A DNA stretch of 64,000 nt from Micromonospora olivasterospora (GCF_007830265.1 NZ_VLKE01000001.1:1860001-1924000), one strand, 5' to 3'. Shown: positions 1 through 9,709, counted from the first letter of the stretch. A program made the numbers and translations. The notes: generated by a model not told the origin, from the letters alone.

Positions 1-44
1 GGGAACCCGGCACCGGGCGTACGCTGGGCCGGGTGACGGGCCAG

Positions 45-842
45 ATGGAGCTGCGGGTGCTGGTGGACGACCCCGACGATCCGCGCAGCCGCGAGGTGGA
101 GCTGGACTTCCCGCGGGAGTGGATCGAGTTCGTCGACCCGGCCGACGCGAAGCACGTCGTCCGGGCGGACCTGACCTGGCTGTTGTCCCGCTGGACGTGC
201 CTGTTCGGGAAGGGCTGCCACGGCATCATCGCCGGCCGGGCGGCGGACGGCTGCTGCTCGCACGGTGCGTTCTTCACCGACTCGGACGACGAGAAGCGGG
301 TCCGGGCCGCGGTGAAGCGGCTCACCCCGCAGACCTGGCAGCACTACCGGCGCGGGTTCAGAAACTGGACCGAGAACGACACCGTCGACGGCAAGACCCC
401 GGCCCGGCGCACGGCCACCCGGGACGCCGACTCCCCGTGCGTCTTCCTCAACGACGCCGACTTCCCGGGCGGGGGCGGCTGCGCCCTGCACGCCCAGGCG
501 CTGCGCGACGGGGCGCACCCGCTGGAATACAAGCCGGACGTGTGCTGGCAGCTGCCGATCCGGCGGGACCAGGATTGGCAGAAAAGGCCGGACAACACGA
601 AGGTGCTGGTCTCCACGCTGTCGGAGTTCGACCGGCGGGGTTGGGGGGCCGGCGGGCACGACCTGGACTGGTGGTGCACCTCGTCGACGGACGCGCACGT
701 CGGCGCCGAGCCGATGTACGTCTCGTACGGCCCGGAGCTGACGGCGCTGATCGGCGCGCCCGCGTACGAGGAGCTGGCCGCCCTGTGCGCGGCCCGGCTG
801 CGCCAGGGCCAGGTCGCCCCCCACCCCGCCACCGAGGGCTGA
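45..842 (+). CDS. Conserved hypothetical cysteine-containing protein
   Basis: Protein of about 265 residues that I do not recognise as a named enzyme. It has scattered Cys residues in CxxxxC-like groups (for example [11 protein letters not shown] near residue 50 and CCSHGAFF near 70, and GGGGCALHA near 145), suggesting a metal-binding or Fe-S/zinc fold similar to YkgJ/DUF3109-type proteins, but this is inference. No signal peptide or membrane segment is visible. I chose ATG 45, which starts [13 protein letters not shown] 33 is in frame and the frame stays open to the window edge, so the true start could be further upstream. It converges on rraA, whose end lies 5 bp away. Confidence 0.7.
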   Translation: MELRVLVDDPDDPRSREVELDFPREWIEFVDPADAKHVVRADLTWLLSRWTCLFGKGCHGIIAGRAADGCCSHGAFFTDSDDEKRVRAAVKRLTPQTWQHYRRGFRNWTENDTVDGKTPARRTATRDADSPCVFLNDADFPGGGGCALHAQALRDGAHPLEYKPDVCWQLPIRRDQDWQKRPDNTKVLVSTLSEFDRRGWGAGGHDLDWWCTSSTDAHVGAEPMYVSYGPELTALIGAPAYEELAALCAARLRQGQVAPHPATEG

Positions 843-847
843 CTGCC

Positions 848-1327
848 CTACGCCCGCGCGGGCAGGACGACGATGCCGTCGTCGTCGCTGTAGACCTCCG
901 CGCCGGGCGCGAAGACGCAGCTGCCGAAGAACACCGGCACGTCCCGCTCGCCGGCACCGGTCTTGCCGCTCTTGCGCGGATTCGAGCCGAGCGCCTTGAT
1001 GCCGATGGGCAGCGTCCGCAGGGCGGCGACGTCGCGGACCGCGCCGTTGATCACCACGCCCGCCCAGCCGTTCTCCGCCGCGGCCCCGGCGATGAGGTCG
1101 CCCATCAGGGCGGTGTGCAGCGAGCCGCCGCCGTCCACCACCAGGACCCGGCCCTCCCCCGATTCGGAGACGATCGACTTCACCAGGGCGTTGTCCTCGA
1201 AGCAACGCACGGTCACGGCCGGCCCGCCGAAGGCCCGGACGGCGCCGAACTGGCGCAGTTGGGCGTCGCACGAGCCGAGAACGTCGCCGTACCGGTCGTA
1301 GAGGTCGGCGGTCGAGGGCGTGTCCAT
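848..1327 (-). CDS. rraA: RraA family protein (RNase E activity regulator-like)
   Basis: 159 residues, the usual length of RraA. In the family, RraA binds RNase E and lowers its activity; close relatives are HMG/CHA aldolases with the same fold. Visible family motifs are [16 protein letters not shown] (the conserved GG...GD metal and substrate loop) and [10 protein letters not shown] followed by [14 protein letters not shown]. It starts at ATG 1327, preceded by AAAGGACCC on the minus strand. It is the last gene of the leftward tct-usp-MFS operon, 11 bp after the MFS gene. Whether it regulates RNA decay here or is an aldolase of carboxylate metabolism, which would suit the tricarboxylate transporter operon, cannot be decided from sequence. 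Confidence 0.88.
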   Translation of the reverse strand: MDTPSTADLYDRYGDVLGSCDAQLRQFGAVRAFGGPAVTVRCFEDNALVKSIVSESGEGRVLVVDGGGSLHTALMGDLIAGAAAENGWAGVVINGAVRDVAALRTLPIGIKALGSNPRKSGKTGAGERDVPVFFGSCVFAPGAEVYSDDDGIVVLPARA

Positions 1328-1338
1328 GGTGGGTCCTT

Positions 1339-2544
1339 TCAGTCAGGGTCGGTTTCGGGATCCGCGGGCGGCGAACGGTGCAGGCCGGTGGCGGCGACCG
1401 CCGCGCCGGCCAGCCCCGCCGCGGTGCAGGCGAGCACCCCGGCCGCCCCGGCGCCGGCCGCCAGGACGCCGGCGGCGCTGGGGATCAGCACCTGGCCGAG
1501 CCGGTTGCCGGTGAGCCGCAGGGACATCGCCCGGCCGCGCAGCCCGGGCGGCGCCACCTCGGCGAGGAACGACATGGTCAGCGGCTGGCCGGCACCGAGC
1601 CCGAGGCCGGCGACAGTGACGACCACGGCCATCGCCCAGAACGGCAGCGGCGGCAGCAGCAGCGCGAGGCCGGCGGCGGAGAGGGCGACGGTGCCGACGA
1701 GCAACGCGCGCCGGCCGACCAGCGCGACCAGCCGGCCGAGCCCCAGCCGGGACGCCATCGACGCGACCGCGCGCAGCCCGAGCAGCAGGCCGATCGAGCC
1801 GGCGGCGATGCCCCGTTCGGCGCCGAGGGCGGGCAGGTAGACCAGGGTGATGTCGACCGCCGCCAGGACGACGCAGCTGACCGTGAGGGCGCGCACCAGC
1901 CCGGGCTGGCGGAGCAGGTCGCGCATCCCGCCGGCGCCCGGCCCGGCGGCGGCCCGGTGGTGCCCGGACGGGCGGAGGAACGCGGCGGCCACCAGCAGCG
2001 GCAGGGCGAGCGCGGCGGCGCCGAGGAAGATCGCCCGGGTGTCGGGGATCGGGCGGTCCCCGCCGAAGACCACGATCAGGCCGGGGCCGAGCGCCTGGCC
2101 CAGGGACGCGGCGAAGGTGTAGTAGCCGAACGCGGCGTCGTACCGGTCGGCCGGGGTGCGGTTGGCCACCAGCGCCTGCTGGGCCACCACCGCGCAGAGG
2201 TGGGCGGTGCCGAGCAGCATAGTGGCCACCACCAGGCCGGCCACGGAGCCGGCGAGCAGCACGAAGCCGACGCCGGCGGCGGCGAGCAGGGCCGACCCGG
2301 CGAGCGCCACCCGGCGCTCGCCGAACCGGTCGACGGCGTGCCCGGAGGGCACGGCCAGCACCAGCGGTACGACGGCGAAGCTGGCCCCGAGCACGCCCAG
2401 CCAGGCCCCTGGCACGTCCAGCTCCAACGCCCGGTACGCGGACGCCGGCCGGAGCATGAAGGTGACCGCCTGCACCACGATCGTGTGCGTGAGCAGCAGC
2501 GCGGTCTGGGCGCGTCCGGGGACCCTCGGGCCACCGGACGCCAC
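1339..2544 (-). CDS. MFS transporter
   Basis: 401 residues with about 12 hydrophobic segments, typical of a major facilitator exporter. The loop after TM2 contains [10 protein letters not shown], the MFS motif A (G-x-x-x-D-R-x-G-R-R) in relaxed form. It begins at GTG 2544, immediately after the stress-protein stop (TGA directly followed by GTG), so it is translationally coupled within the operon. The substrate is unknown; similarity of pattern to drug or metabolite exporters is only general. Confidence 0.85.
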   Translation of the reverse strand: MASGGPRVPGRAQTALLLTHTIVVQAVTFMLRPASAYRALELDVPGAWLGVLGASFAVVPLVLAVPSGHAVDRFGERRVALAGSALLAAAGVGFVLLAGSVAGLVVATMLLGTAHLCAVVAQQALVANRTPADRYDAAFGYYTFAASLGQALGPGLIVVFGGDRPIPDTRAIFLGAAALALPLLVAAAFLRPSGHHRAAAGPGAGGMRDLLRQPGLVRALTVSCVVLAAVDITLVYLPALGAERGIAAGSIGLLLGLRAVASMASRLGLGRLVALVGRRALLVGTVALSAAGLALLLPPLPFWAMAVVVTVAGLGLGAGQPLTMSFLAEVAPPGLRGRAMSLRLTGNRLGQVLIPSAAGVLAAGAGAAGVLACTAAGLAGAAVAATGLHRSPPADPETDPD

Positions 2545-2937
2545 TCAGTCCACCTTCACCGCGAGCACCGGGCAGGGCACCCGGAGCAGGATCTCCTGCG
2601 CGGCCGACCCCATGATCAGCTTGCCCACCGGGGTGCGGTGCCGGATGCCGATCACCACCAGCGAGACGTCCTCCGCCTCGACGATGTCGACGATCTCCTC
2701 GGCGGCGTCCCGGCCCCGTACGAGCTGCCGGACGCTGTGCGGCACCCCGGCGGCGGTCAGCTCGCGGGTCACCCGGTCCAGGTCGTGCTCCTGGGCCAGA
2801 CGCGGGTCAACGTACGCGTCGCCGCGCGAGGTGTTCACCACCAGCACCGGCTCGTCCCGGAACCGCGCCTGCTCGATCGCCGCCCGCAGGGCTGCCTCAC
2901 CGAGCGCCGAGGGCACATACCCCACCAACACCGTCAC
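2545..2937 (-). CDS. Universal stress protein (UspA family)
   Basis: 130 residues, a single Usp domain. The start [17 protein letters not shown] is the usual beta1 and helix1, and the end carries VVIGIRHRTPVGKLIMGS followed by QEILLRVPCPVLAV, matching the ATP-binding G-x2-G-x9-G(S/T) motif of the ATP-binding subgroup. Its GTG start overlaps the stop of the upstream 20-codon mini-ORF in a GTGA, and the mini-ORF tail supplies GAGG eight bases ahead. It sits between a TctA permease and an MFS gene. A role in regulating or protecting this transport operon is inferred only from position. Confidence 0.88.
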   Translation of the reverse strand: MTVLVGYVPSALGEAALRAAIEQARFRDEPVLVVNTSRGDAYVDPRLAQEHDLDRVTRELTAAGVPHSVRQLVRGRDAAEEIVDIVEAEDVSLVVIGIRHRTPVGKLIMGSAAQEILLRVPCPVLAVKVD

Positions 2938-2996
2938 AGCGCCACCTCGATTCGCGACTGCGGGGCTCGCAAGATCGGCTCACTCCGCGCGCTCAC
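2934..2996 (-). CDS. 20-aa mini-[23 protein letters not shown] linking tctA to usp
   Basis: GTG at 2996 to TGA at 2934-2936. The GTG overlaps the tctA stop (GTGA) and its own TGA overlaps the usp start (GTGA), so it exactly fills the space between two genes. It is a variant of the peptides encoded five times in tandem at 43957-44243: both share MSARSEP, LRAPQSR and 20 codons. Its last codons contain GAGG, placed eight bases before the usp GTG, so the element doubles as a leader carrying the ribosome-binding site. No known function; it could be a translated peptide or only a coupling device. Confidence 0.6.
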   Translation of the reverse strand: MSARSEPILRAPQSRIEVAL

Positions 2997-4495
2997 GCTG
3001 TCACCATCCTCTGCCGAAGGGGACGTACCACGAACCGGCGGAGCAGCGGCCAGAGCAGCGCGATCGCGATCGTGGCGTAGATCAGCCAGGACACCCATCC
3101 GCCGATCAGGCCGTGCAACTCGCCGCCGGAGAGCTGCAGCGCCCGCCGGCCCTGCAACTCGGCGCGCGGGCCGAGGATGAGGCCCACGATCAACGGCAGT
3201 ACCGGCAGGCCGAAGCGGCGCATGCCGAAGCCGAGCAGGCCGAGGGTGAGCAGCAGGAACAGGTCGAACGGCTGGGCGTTGACCGCGTACGCGCCCATCG
3301 TGGCGAAGAAGATGATCCCGGCGTAGAGGTACGGGCGCGGAATCCGCAGCAGGCGCGCCCAGGCCGGGGCGAGCGGCAGGTTGAGCACCAGCAGCAGCAG
3401 GTTGCCGACGAAGAGACTGGCGATCAGTGTCCAGACGAGGGTGGACTCCCGCGTGAACAGCAGCGGGCCGGGCTGGATGCCGTACTGCTGGAAGGCGGCC
3501 AGCATCACCGCGGCGGTGGCGTTGGTGGGCAGGCCGATGGCCAGCATCGGCACCAGGGTGCCGGCGGCGGAGGCGTTGTTGGCCGCCTCCGGCCCGGCGA
3601 CGCCCTCGATCGCGCCCCGGCCGAACTCGTCCTTGTGCTTGGAGAGCTTCTTCTCCGTCGCGTACGACAGGAAGGTGGGGATCTCCGCCCCGCCCGCCGG
3701 CAACGCGCCGAACGGGAACCCGTACGCGGTGCCCCGCAGCCACGGCTTCCACGACCGCTTCCAGTCCTGCTTGCCCATCCACGGCTGGCCGACCGGGATC
3801 ACCTCGCCCGCCTTGCGGCGCAGGTGCGCGGCGATCCACAGCGCCTCGCCCACGGCGAAGATGCCGACCGCCACCACGACCACGTCGATGCCGTCGGCGA
3901 GCTGCGGGATGCCGAAGGTGAGCCGCTGCTGACCGGTCTGGTCGATCCCGATCACGCCGATGACGAGACCGATCAGCAGCGAGGCGAAGCCGCGCACCCG
4001 GGACGCGCCGAGCACCGCGGTCACCGCGATGAACGACAGCAGCATCAGCGCCAGGTAGTCCGGCGCACCGAGGCTGACCGCGAACGCCACCACCGGCGGC
4101 ATGACCAGGACGAGCGCCAGGGTGGCGATGGTGCCGGCGACGAACGAGCCGATCGCGGCGGTGGCCAGCGCCTGGGCGGCCCGGCCCGCCTTCGCCATCT
4201 TGTTGCCCTCGATCGCGGTCACCACCGACGACGACTCGCCCGGGGTGTTGAGCAGGATCGAGGTGGTCGAGCCGCCGTACATGCCGCCGTAGAAGATGCC
4301 GGCGAACATGATGAACGCCTGGGTGGGCTCCATCCCGTAGGTGACCGGCAGCAGCAGCGCCACCGTCATCGCCGGACCGATGCCCGGCAGCACGCCGACG
4401 GCGGTGCCGATGGTCACGCCGAGCAGCGCGATCAGCAGGTTCATCGGGGTCACCACGTTGGCGAACCCGTCGAGCAGATTGCCCAGGTTGTCCAT
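2993..4495 (-). CDS. tctA: Tripartite tricarboxylate transporter, large permease TctA
   Basis: About 500 residues with roughly 11-12 membrane spans, the normal size of TctA. It forms the channel of a TTT system that uses a proton or sodium gradient to import citrate-like carboxylates delivered by TctC. Conserved family stretches seen are [22 protein letters not shown] near residue 40, [20 protein letters not shown] near 70, and [33 protein letters not shown] in the middle. ATG 4495 forms TGATG with the tctB stop; GTG 4498 is an alternative. Its stop overlaps the following mini-ORF start. Confidence 0.95.
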   Translation of the reverse strand: MDNLGNLLDGFANVVTPMNLLIALLGVTIGTAVGVLPGIGPAMTVALLLPVTYGMEPTQAFIMFAGIFYGGMYGGSTTSILLNTPGESSSVVTAIEGNKMAKAGRAAQALATAAIGSFVAGTIATLALVLVMPPVVAFAVSLGAPDYLALMLLSFIAVTAVLGASRVRGFASLLIGLVIGVIGIDQTGQQRLTFGIPQLADGIDVVVVAVGIFAVGEALWIAAHLRRKAGEVIPVGQPWMGKQDWKRSWKPWLRGTAYGFPFGALPAGGAEIPTFLSYATEKKLSKHKDEFGRGAIEGVAGPEAANNASAAGTLVPMLAIGLPTNATAAVMLAAFQQYGIQPGPLLFTRESTLVWTLIASLFVGNLLLLVLNLPLAPAWARLLRIPRPYLYAGIIFFATMGAYAVNAQPFDLFLLLTLGLLGFGMRRFGLPVLPLIVGLILGPRAELQGRRALQLSGGELHGLIGGWVSWLIYATIAIALLWPLLRRFVVRPLRQRMVTA

Positions 4496-5121
4496 CACAG
4501 GATCCCTTGCAGTACGCCGGCGGGCAGGTTGACCCCGAGCCCGATGGCGAACGTGTAGAACGTGACCAGCGACAGCGCGACGGCGATCAGCAGGTTCCGG
4601 ACGTAGTGGCGGTTGCCCAGCGCGTACGCGGAGCCCCAGAAGAGGATCGTCCCGCTGATCACCCAGCCGAGCCGGTCGATGAGCACGGCGTTGACCAGGA
4701 ACGCGCCGATCAGCAGCAGCACCGTCCGCCAGTCGATCGGGGTGGTCAGGTCGACGTCCTCGCCGGCCTCCGGCTCACCGACGCCGCCCCGGAACACGTC
4801 CACCGCGTAGATCGCCGCGACGACGAGCAGCAGCACGCCGAGCAGGATCGGCACCGGCTTCGGGCCGATCGGGTCGGCCGCGTTCACCGCGTGCCCGATG
4901 CGCGTCGCCTCGACGATGACGAAGCCGCCGAGCAGGGCCAGGAACGCGCAGACGCCGTACTGGGCGCGGTCGGGGTGCCGGGCCGGCTCGGTCGCCACCG
5001 CCGGTTCCGGGGAGCCGGCCGGCGGCACGTCGTCCGCCGCCGGCCGGTCCGGCTCAACTTCGGGGTACGGCCGGGGCGGCGCGTCGCCGCCCCGACCCGA
5101 ACCGGTCGTCATGCCGGTCAT
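4495..5121 (-). CDS. tctB: Tripartite tricarboxylate transporter, small permease TctB
   Basis: 208 residues with four hydrophobic segments (around residues 55, 90, 135-150 and 175), preceded by a 45-residue hydrophilic, proline-rich N-terminus that is longer than in many TctB proteins. TctB pairs with TctA in the membrane. The ATG at 5121 overlaps the tctC stop in ATGA; a second ATG at 5112 could be used. Position between tctC and tctA, with overlaps on both sides, fixes the assignment more firmly than sequence, because TctB is poorly conserved. Confidence 0.92.
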   Translation of the reverse strand: MTGMTTGSGRGGDAPPRPYPEVEPDRPAADDVPPAGSPEPAVATEPARHPDRAQYGVCAFLALLGGFVIVEATRIGHAVNAADPIGPKPVPILLGVLLLVVAAIYAVDVFRGGVGEPEAGEDVDLTTPIDWRTVLLLIGAFLVNAVLIDRLGWVISGTILFWGSAYALGNRHYVRNLLIAVALSLVTFYTFAIGLGVNLPAGVLQGIL

Positions 5122-6122
5122 GCCAGCCCGAGCTGCTTGAGCAGTTCGGCCACCGTCTTGTCCTGCTCGGTGAGGAACGCGCCGAAGGCGTCACCGGTGA
5201 CGAAGGCGTCGGTCCAGCCGCGCTTGGCCAGTTCGGCCTTCCACTCGGCGGAGTCGTGCATCTTCGTCAGCACGTCGATCCACACCTTCTTGTCGGCGTC
5301 GCTGATGCCGGGGGGCGCCACGATCCCGCGCCAGTTGGTGAACACCAGGTCGATGCCGGACGCCTTCAGCGTCGGGACGTCCTTGAGCGCGTCGATCGGG
5401 GCCTCGCTGGTCACCGCGAGGACGCGGATCTGGCCGGCCTCGACCTGGTCGAGGAACTCGCCGAAGCCGCTGGCGCCGAAGGCCACCTTGTTGCCGAGCA
5501 GGGCCGGCAGCAGCTCGCCGCCGCCGTCGTACGAGACGAAGTTGACCTGGCGGGGGTCGATGCCGACGGTCTTGGCGAGCTGCATCGGCAGCAGGTGGTC
5601 CGGGCCGCCGGGCGACGAGCCGCCGCCGACCGCGATCTTCTTGGGGTCGGCCTTCCAGGCCGCGACCAGGTCGCCGATGGTCTTGTACGGCGAGTCCTTC
5701 GGCACCACGATGGCGCCGGCCTCCTCGATCAGCTTGGCCAGCGGGGTGGTCTGGGTCAGCGTGGCCGCCGACTTCGAGGTGTACGAGGCACCGACGACGC
5801 CCAGGCCCATCTGCATGGCCAGCTTGCCGTTGCCCTTCTCGTTCACCGTCCGCTGGAGGCCCACGGTGCCGCCCGCGCCCGGCAGGTTGAACACCTGCAC
5901 GCCGGTGGCGATCTTCGCGTCCTCCATCACCTTCGCGGCGGTCCGGGCGGTGGTGTCGTACCCGCCGCCCGGGGTGTTGGGAACCATGATCCGCAGCCCG
6001 GCGACCGGCTTGCCGTCGCCGGCGCCGTCATTGCTCTTGTCGGCGGTGGCGCCGCAGCCGCCGAGGGCGATCGCCGCGGCGGCGGCAACACCCATGACCA
6101 GCGCGTTTCTCCGAGTTGCCAT
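5118..6122 (-). CDS. tctC: Tripartite tricarboxylate transporter substrate-binding lipoprotein TctC
   Basis: 334 residues. The N-terminus is a lipoprotein signal (MATRRNALVMG, hydrophobic core, LGGC lipobox with Cys 23). The mature part follows the Bug/TctC fold: GLRIMVPNTPGGGYDTTART carries the PGGGxD ligand loop, and GGGSSPGGPDHLLP the second carboxylate-binding loop. It captures a di- or tricarboxylate outside the cell and hands it to TctAB. ATG 6122 is chosen because longer forms would bury the signal peptide. It is first gene of the operon and is transcribed divergently from a DcuS/CitA-type kinase 99 bp away, which probably controls it. Confidence 0.95.
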   Translation of the reverse strand: MATRRNALVMGVAAAAAIALGGCGATADKSNDGAGDGKPVAGLRIMVPNTPGGGYDTTARTAAKVMEDAKIATGVQVFNLPGAGGTVGLQRTVNEKGNGKLAMQMGLGVVGASYTSKSAATLTQTTPLAKLIEEAGAIVVPKDSPYKTIGDLVAAWKADPKKIAVGGGSSPGGPDHLLPMQLAKTVGIDPRQVNFVSYDGGGELLPALLGNKVAFGASGFGEFLDQVEAGQIRVLAVTSEAPIDALKDVPTLKASGIDLVFTNWRGIVAPPGISDADKKVWIDVLTKMHDSAEWKAELAKRGWTDAFVTGDAFGAFLTEQDKTVAELLKQLGLA

Positions 6123-6221
6123 CTTGTTTCTCTTCCGTTTCGGTGGGGTCCGGCGGCAAGATAGTGGCCTCCCGGCAGGCCCCACGTCTGCCTTCTGTTC
6201 CCAGCGGAAGTTGAGGTCTTT

Positions 6222-7877
6222 GTGGTCGCGGTCACGTCCCGGCGCCGTACGCTCGCCGGGCAGCTGCTCGTCCTCCAGCTCGCGATCATCGTCGTGGTGC
6301 TGGTGGCGGTGGCGGCCGTGTCGCTGGCCCAGTCCGCGGCGACCTTCAACCGGATCGAGGGGCGCCGGGTCGCCGCCCTCGGCGAGCAGCTCGCCGTGAG
6401 CCCGCTGCTGCGCGAGCGGCTCGGTCAGCCGGGCGCCGGGGAGATCATCGCCCCGTTGGTGCAGACCACCGCGACCCAGTCCAGCGTCACCTCGGTGACC
6501 GTGGCGGACCACCGGGGCCGGGTGATCAGCTCGACCGATCCGACCCTGGTGGGGAGCCCGCTGGTGCTCGGCGACCCGGACGTGACGCGGGGGCGGGGCT
6601 GGTCCGGCGAGCTGGAGATCGGCGGCTCCCGGGAGCTGGTGGCGCAGGTGCCGGTGCTCGGCGCCGACCCGGACAGGAAAAACGTCGGCCGGTACCTGGG
6701 CGTGGTGGTCGTCGGTGAGGCGTCGCCGACCTGGTCGGAACGGCTGGTCGGGGCCTCGTCCTACCTCCTGACCTACCTGGGCATCGCCAGCGGGCTCGGG
6801 GTGGTCGGGTCGTGGCTGCTGGCCCGGCGGATCAAGCGGCAGACCCTGGGCCTGGAGCCGCGCGAGATCGCCGGGCTGGCCGAGCACCGGGAGGCGCTGC
6901 TGCACGGCATCGCCGAGGGCGTGATCGCGCTCGACCCGCATCACCGCGTCACCCTGGTGAACGCGGTCGGCCGCCGGCTGCTCGACCTGCCCGAGGACTG
7001 TATCGGCCGCAGCCTCGCCGACCTGCGGATCTCCGGGCGACTGCGAGACGTGCTGGCCGGCACGGGCGGCCCGGAGGCCCGCGACGAGGTGGTCGTCCGT
7101 GGTGGCCGGGTGCTGGTGATGAACCGGATGACGGTGGTCAAGGACGGCCGCCGGCTCGGCTCGGTGACCACCCTGCGGGACCGCACCGAGCTGGCCCGGC
7201 TGGAACAGGAGCTGGGCTCGTTCCGGAGCACCACGGAACTGCTGCGCGCGCAGACCCACGAGTTCGCCAACCAGCTGCACACCATCTCCGGGCTGATCCA
7301 GATCGGCGAGCACGACGAGGTGGTCCGGTACGTCGACGCGCTGAGCCAGCACCGGGCGTCGCTGGACCTCACCGTCACCAGCCGGATCCACGACACGGCG
7401 GTCGCCGCGCTGCTCATGGCCAAGTCGGCGGTCGCCGCCGAGCGTCGGGTGGAGCTGCGGATCTCGGAGCGGACCGGGCTGGACCGGCTGCCGCCGGAGC
7501 TGTCGGCGGACGTCGCCACCGTGCTCGGCAACCTGGTGGACAATGCGGTCGAGGCGGTGGCGGGCGCCCGGGAGGCGGGCGGCGATCCGGCGGAGCGCCC
7601 CGCCTGGGTGGAGGTCGAGCTGCGCCAGGACGCCTCGTCGGTCGAGATCGTGGTCCGGGACTCCGGGCCGGGGGTCGCCCCCGAACTGGCCCAGGAGGTG
7701 TTCACCCACGGCTTCACCACGAAGGCCGCGCAGGGCGGCGAACGCGGCATCGGGCTGGCGCTCACCCGGCTGGTGTGCAAGCGCCGGGGCGGCGAGGTGG
7801 CGGTGCGCAACACCGAGGAGGGCGCGATGTTCACCGCCCGGATGTCGGCGTCCGCCGCGTTGGAGGGGGTCCGATGA
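6222..7877 (+). CDS. Sensor histidine kinase, CitA/DcuS type
   Basis: 551 residues. An N-terminal membrane segment (about residues 12-35), an extracellular PAS-like sensor domain, a second membrane segment (about 175-200, LLTYLGIASGLGVVGSWLLA), a cytoplasmic PAS domain (HGIAEGVIALDPHHRVTLVNAVG), then the SpoOB-type H-box LRAQTHEFANQLHTISGLIQ and an HATPase domain with NLVDNAVEAV, DSGPGVAPEL and GGERGIGLALTRLV. This architecture belongs to kinases that sense carboxylates. GTG 6222 has GAGGT upstream. It overlaps the response regulator by ATGA and is divergent from tctCBA, so a tricarboxylate is the likely signal. Confidence 0.93.
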   Translation: MVAVTSRRRTLAGQLLVLQLAIIVVVLVAVAAVSLAQSAATFNRIEGRRVAALGEQLAVSPLLRERLGQPGAGEIIAPLVQTTATQSSVTSVTVADHRGRVISSTDPTLVGSPLVLGDPDVTRGRGWSGELEIGGSRELVAQVPVLGADPDRKNVGRYLGVVVVGEASPTWSERLVGASSYLLTYLGIASGLGVVGSWLLARRIKRQTLGLEPREIAGLAEHREALLHGIAEGVIALDPHHRVTLVNAVGRRLLDLPEDCIGRSLADLRISGRLRDVLAGTGGPEARDEVVVRGGRVLVMNRMTVVKDGRRLGSVTTLRDRTELARLEQELGSFRSTTELLRAQTHEFANQLHTISGLIQIGEHDEVVRYVDALSQHRASLDLTVTSRIHDTAVAALLMAKSAVAAERRVELRISERTGLDRLPPELSADVATVLGNLVDNAVEAVAGAREAGGDPAERPAWVEVELRQDASSVEIVVRDSGPGVAPELAQEVFTHGFTTKAAQGGERGIGLALTRLVCKRRGGEVAVRNTEEGAMFTARMSASAALEGVR

Positions 7878-8548
7878 TCGACGTACTGGTCGTCGACGAC
7901 GACTTCATGGTCGCCCGCATCCACCGGGGGTTCGTCGAGCGCCTCCCTGGCTTCCGGGTGGTCGGCACGGCGAGCACCGGCGAGCAGGCGATCGCGGCGG
8001 TGGACGAGCTCCGTCCCGACCTGGTGCTGCTCGACCTCTACCTGCCGGACATGTTCGGCCTGGACGTGGTGACCCGACTGCGCGCGGCCCGGCACGACTG
8101 CGACATCCTGGTGATCAGCGCGGCACGGGAAGCCGAGGCGGTCCGGCGCTCGGTCCGCTACGGCGCGGTCAACTACCTGCTCAAGCCCTTCCACTTCGAC
8201 GAGCTGCGGACCCGGCTGGAGCAGTACGCGGGCCGGCGCACCGCCTTGCGCGCCGCCGTCGTCAGCGACCAGGCCGACGTCGACCGGGTGCTGTCCCGCA
8301 CCGCCGCGCACATCCCCACCTCGGCGCTGCCCCGCGGCCTCAGCCCGGAGACCGCCGAGCTGGTGGAACGCGCCCTGCGTGAGCACTCCGGCACGCTCTC
8401 GGCCGCCGAGTGCGCCGACCGGGTCGGCATCTCCCGGGTCAGCGCGCGCCGCTACCTGGAGCACTTCTCTGACACGGGGCGGGCCGAGGTGACGCTGAAG
8501 TACGGCGTGGCCGGCCGCCCCGAGCGCCGCTACGCCTGGGTGGCCTGA
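7874..8548 (+). CDS. Response regulator, CitB/DcuR type
   Basis: 224 residues. Receiver domain with acidic pair DDD near residue 8, phospho-acceptor in DLVLLDLYLPDMFG and conserved Lys in NYLLKPFHFDEL. The C-terminal half (about 150-220) is the helix-turn-helix of the citrate/malate regulator group: AAECADRVGISRVSARRYLEHF followed by RRYAWVA. It starts within the kinase stop codon (ATGA). It most likely activates the divergent tctCBA operon when its kinase detects the carboxylate; no operator was identified. Confidence 0.93.
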   Translation: MIDVLVVDDDFMVARIHRGFVERLPGFRVVGTASTGEQAIAAVDELRPDLVLLDLYLPDMFGLDVVTRLRAARHDCDILVISAAREAEAVRRSVRYGAVNYLLKPFHFDELRTRLEQYAGRRTALRAAVVSDQADVDRVLSRTAAHIPTSALPRGLSPETAELVERALREHSGTLSAAECADRVGISRVSARRYLEHFSDTGRAEVTLKYGVAGRPERRYAWVA

Positions 8549-8985
8549 TCGACCAACGCGCGGGCGCTGCGCTTGGCCGCCTCGGCCAGCGCGGGATCGC
8601 CGTCGAGCACCCCGCCGGCCAGGCCGCCGTCGAGCAGCAGGGTGAGCTGGCGGGCCAGCAGCGCCGGATCGGCCCCCCGGCCCTCCGGGCCAGGTCGGTC
8701 ACCCAGGCCCGGACCAGGTTCTTGTGTTCGACCGTACGGGCGTGGACCGGGCTGCCGGCGGGCGACTCGGCGGCGGTGTTGATGAAGGCGCAGCCGTGGT
8801 AGCCCTCCCGACGGCAGGCGCCGGCGAGCGCGTCGAACATGCCGACGAGCTGCTCGCGCGGGTCGTCGCCGGTGTCCCGGGCGGCGGCCCGCAGCGCCCC
8901 GAACCACGCCTGGTCGACCTTGTCGAGGTACGCCAGCACCAGGTCGTCCTTGCTCGGGAAGTGCTTGTAGAGGGGCGCCCACCGA
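8530..8985 (-). pseudogene. TetR-family regulator remnant (N-terminus lost, frameshifted)
   Basis: Reading leftward from about 8985, the text LYKHFPSKDDLVLAYLDK is the end of a TetR helix-turn-helix, followed by a normal C-terminal domain (GMFDALAGACRREGYHGCAF). The first 35-40 residues are missing, because the sequence jumps into the leader of the neighbouring reductase gene. Near 8670-8690 the frame changes: LARRA continues as ADPALLARQLTLLLDGG only in another frame. The end (TAG 8530-8532) overlaps the tail of the response regulator by 19 bp. The regulator cannot bind DNA. It probably once repressed the adjacent reductase. Confidence 0.85.
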
Positions 8986-8999
8986 GGACGGGATTCGAC

Positions 9000-9653
9000 A
9001 TGCGCATCGCAGTACTGGGCACCGGCATGGTCGGACGGGCGATCGCCGCACGGGCGGCGGAGCTGGGGCATGAGGTCACCGTCGGCACCCGCGACGTGGC
9101 GGCGACCCGGGCCGGCGACTGGGCCGACTGGGCGGCCTCCCACCCCCGCGTCGGCCTGGCCGGCCACGCCGACGCCACCCGCGGGTCCGAGTTGGTGGTG
9201 AACGCGACCAGCGGCGCGGGCTCGCTTACCGCGCTCGCGGCGGCCGGCGAGGAGAACCTGGCCGGCAAGGTCCTGCTGGACATCGCCAACCCGCTCGACT
9301 TCGGCAACGGCTTCCCGCCCACCCTGTCGGTGCTCAACGACGACTCGCTGGGCGAGCGGATCCAGCGGGCCTTTCCGCGCACCCGGGTGGTGAAGGCCCT
9401 CAACACGCTCACCGCAGACTTGATGACCCACCCGCGGCAGCTCGCGGACGGGGACCACAGCGTGTTCGTCTGCGGCGACGACCCGGACGCCAAGAAGACG
9501 GTCGCCGAACTGCTCGCCGACTTCGGCCACACCGACGTGATCGACCTAAGCGACATCACCACCGCCCGCGGCACCGAGATGCTGCTGCCGCTCTGGCTGC
9601 GCCTCTACGGCAAGCTCGGCACCGGCATCTTCAACATCAAGGTCGTTCGCTGA
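9000..9653 (+). CDS. NADPH-dependent F420 reductase-like / NAD(P)-binding oxidoreductase
   Basis: 217 residues. It opens with MRIAVLGTGMVGRAIAARAAELG, a Rossmann GxGxxG nucleotide loop, and continues with VTVGTRD and VVKALNTLTADLM, as in the F420:NADP oxidoreductase / ProC-like family. ATG 9000 is the natural start; only a weak GGACGGG lies upstream because the original promoter region seems to have been lost together with the start of the tetR remnant. Substrate unknown: F420 or another cofactor or small molecule. Confidence 0.8.
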   Translation: MRIAVLGTGMVGRAIAARAAELGHEVTVGTRDVAATRAGDWADWAASHPRVGLAGHADATRGSELVVNATSGAGSLTALAAAGEENLAGKVLLDIANPLDFGNGFPPTLSVLNDDSLGERIQRAFPRTRVVKALNTLTADLMTHPRQLADGDHSVFVCGDDPDAKKTVAELLADFGHTDVIDLSDITTARGTEMLLPLWLRLYGKLGTGIFNIKVVR

Positions 9654-9660
9654 CGCCGCT

Positions 9661-9688
9661 GGCCGGCACCCGTGTGGGGGTGCCGGCC
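9661..9688. terminator. Hairpin terminator between convergent genes
   Basis: Perfect 11-bp stem (GGCCGGCACCC with GGGTGCCGGCC) and a 6-nt loop, eight bases after the reductase stop and before the end of the convergent secreted-protein gene. No U-track, as is usual for actinobacteria; it can serve both strands. Confidence 0.75.
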
Positions 9689-9709
9689 GGCGGCTGTTCG
9701 TTATGCGGG

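Noticed and set aside
1378..3180. 600-codon open frame on the + strand
   Set aside because: Gln/Gly/Arg-rich text typical of antisense to GC-rich genes; overlaps three well-supported genes.
2934..3839. Long antisense-frame ORF over tctA
   Set aside because: It is a shadow of tctA; only its last 20 codons (the mini-ORF) are independent.
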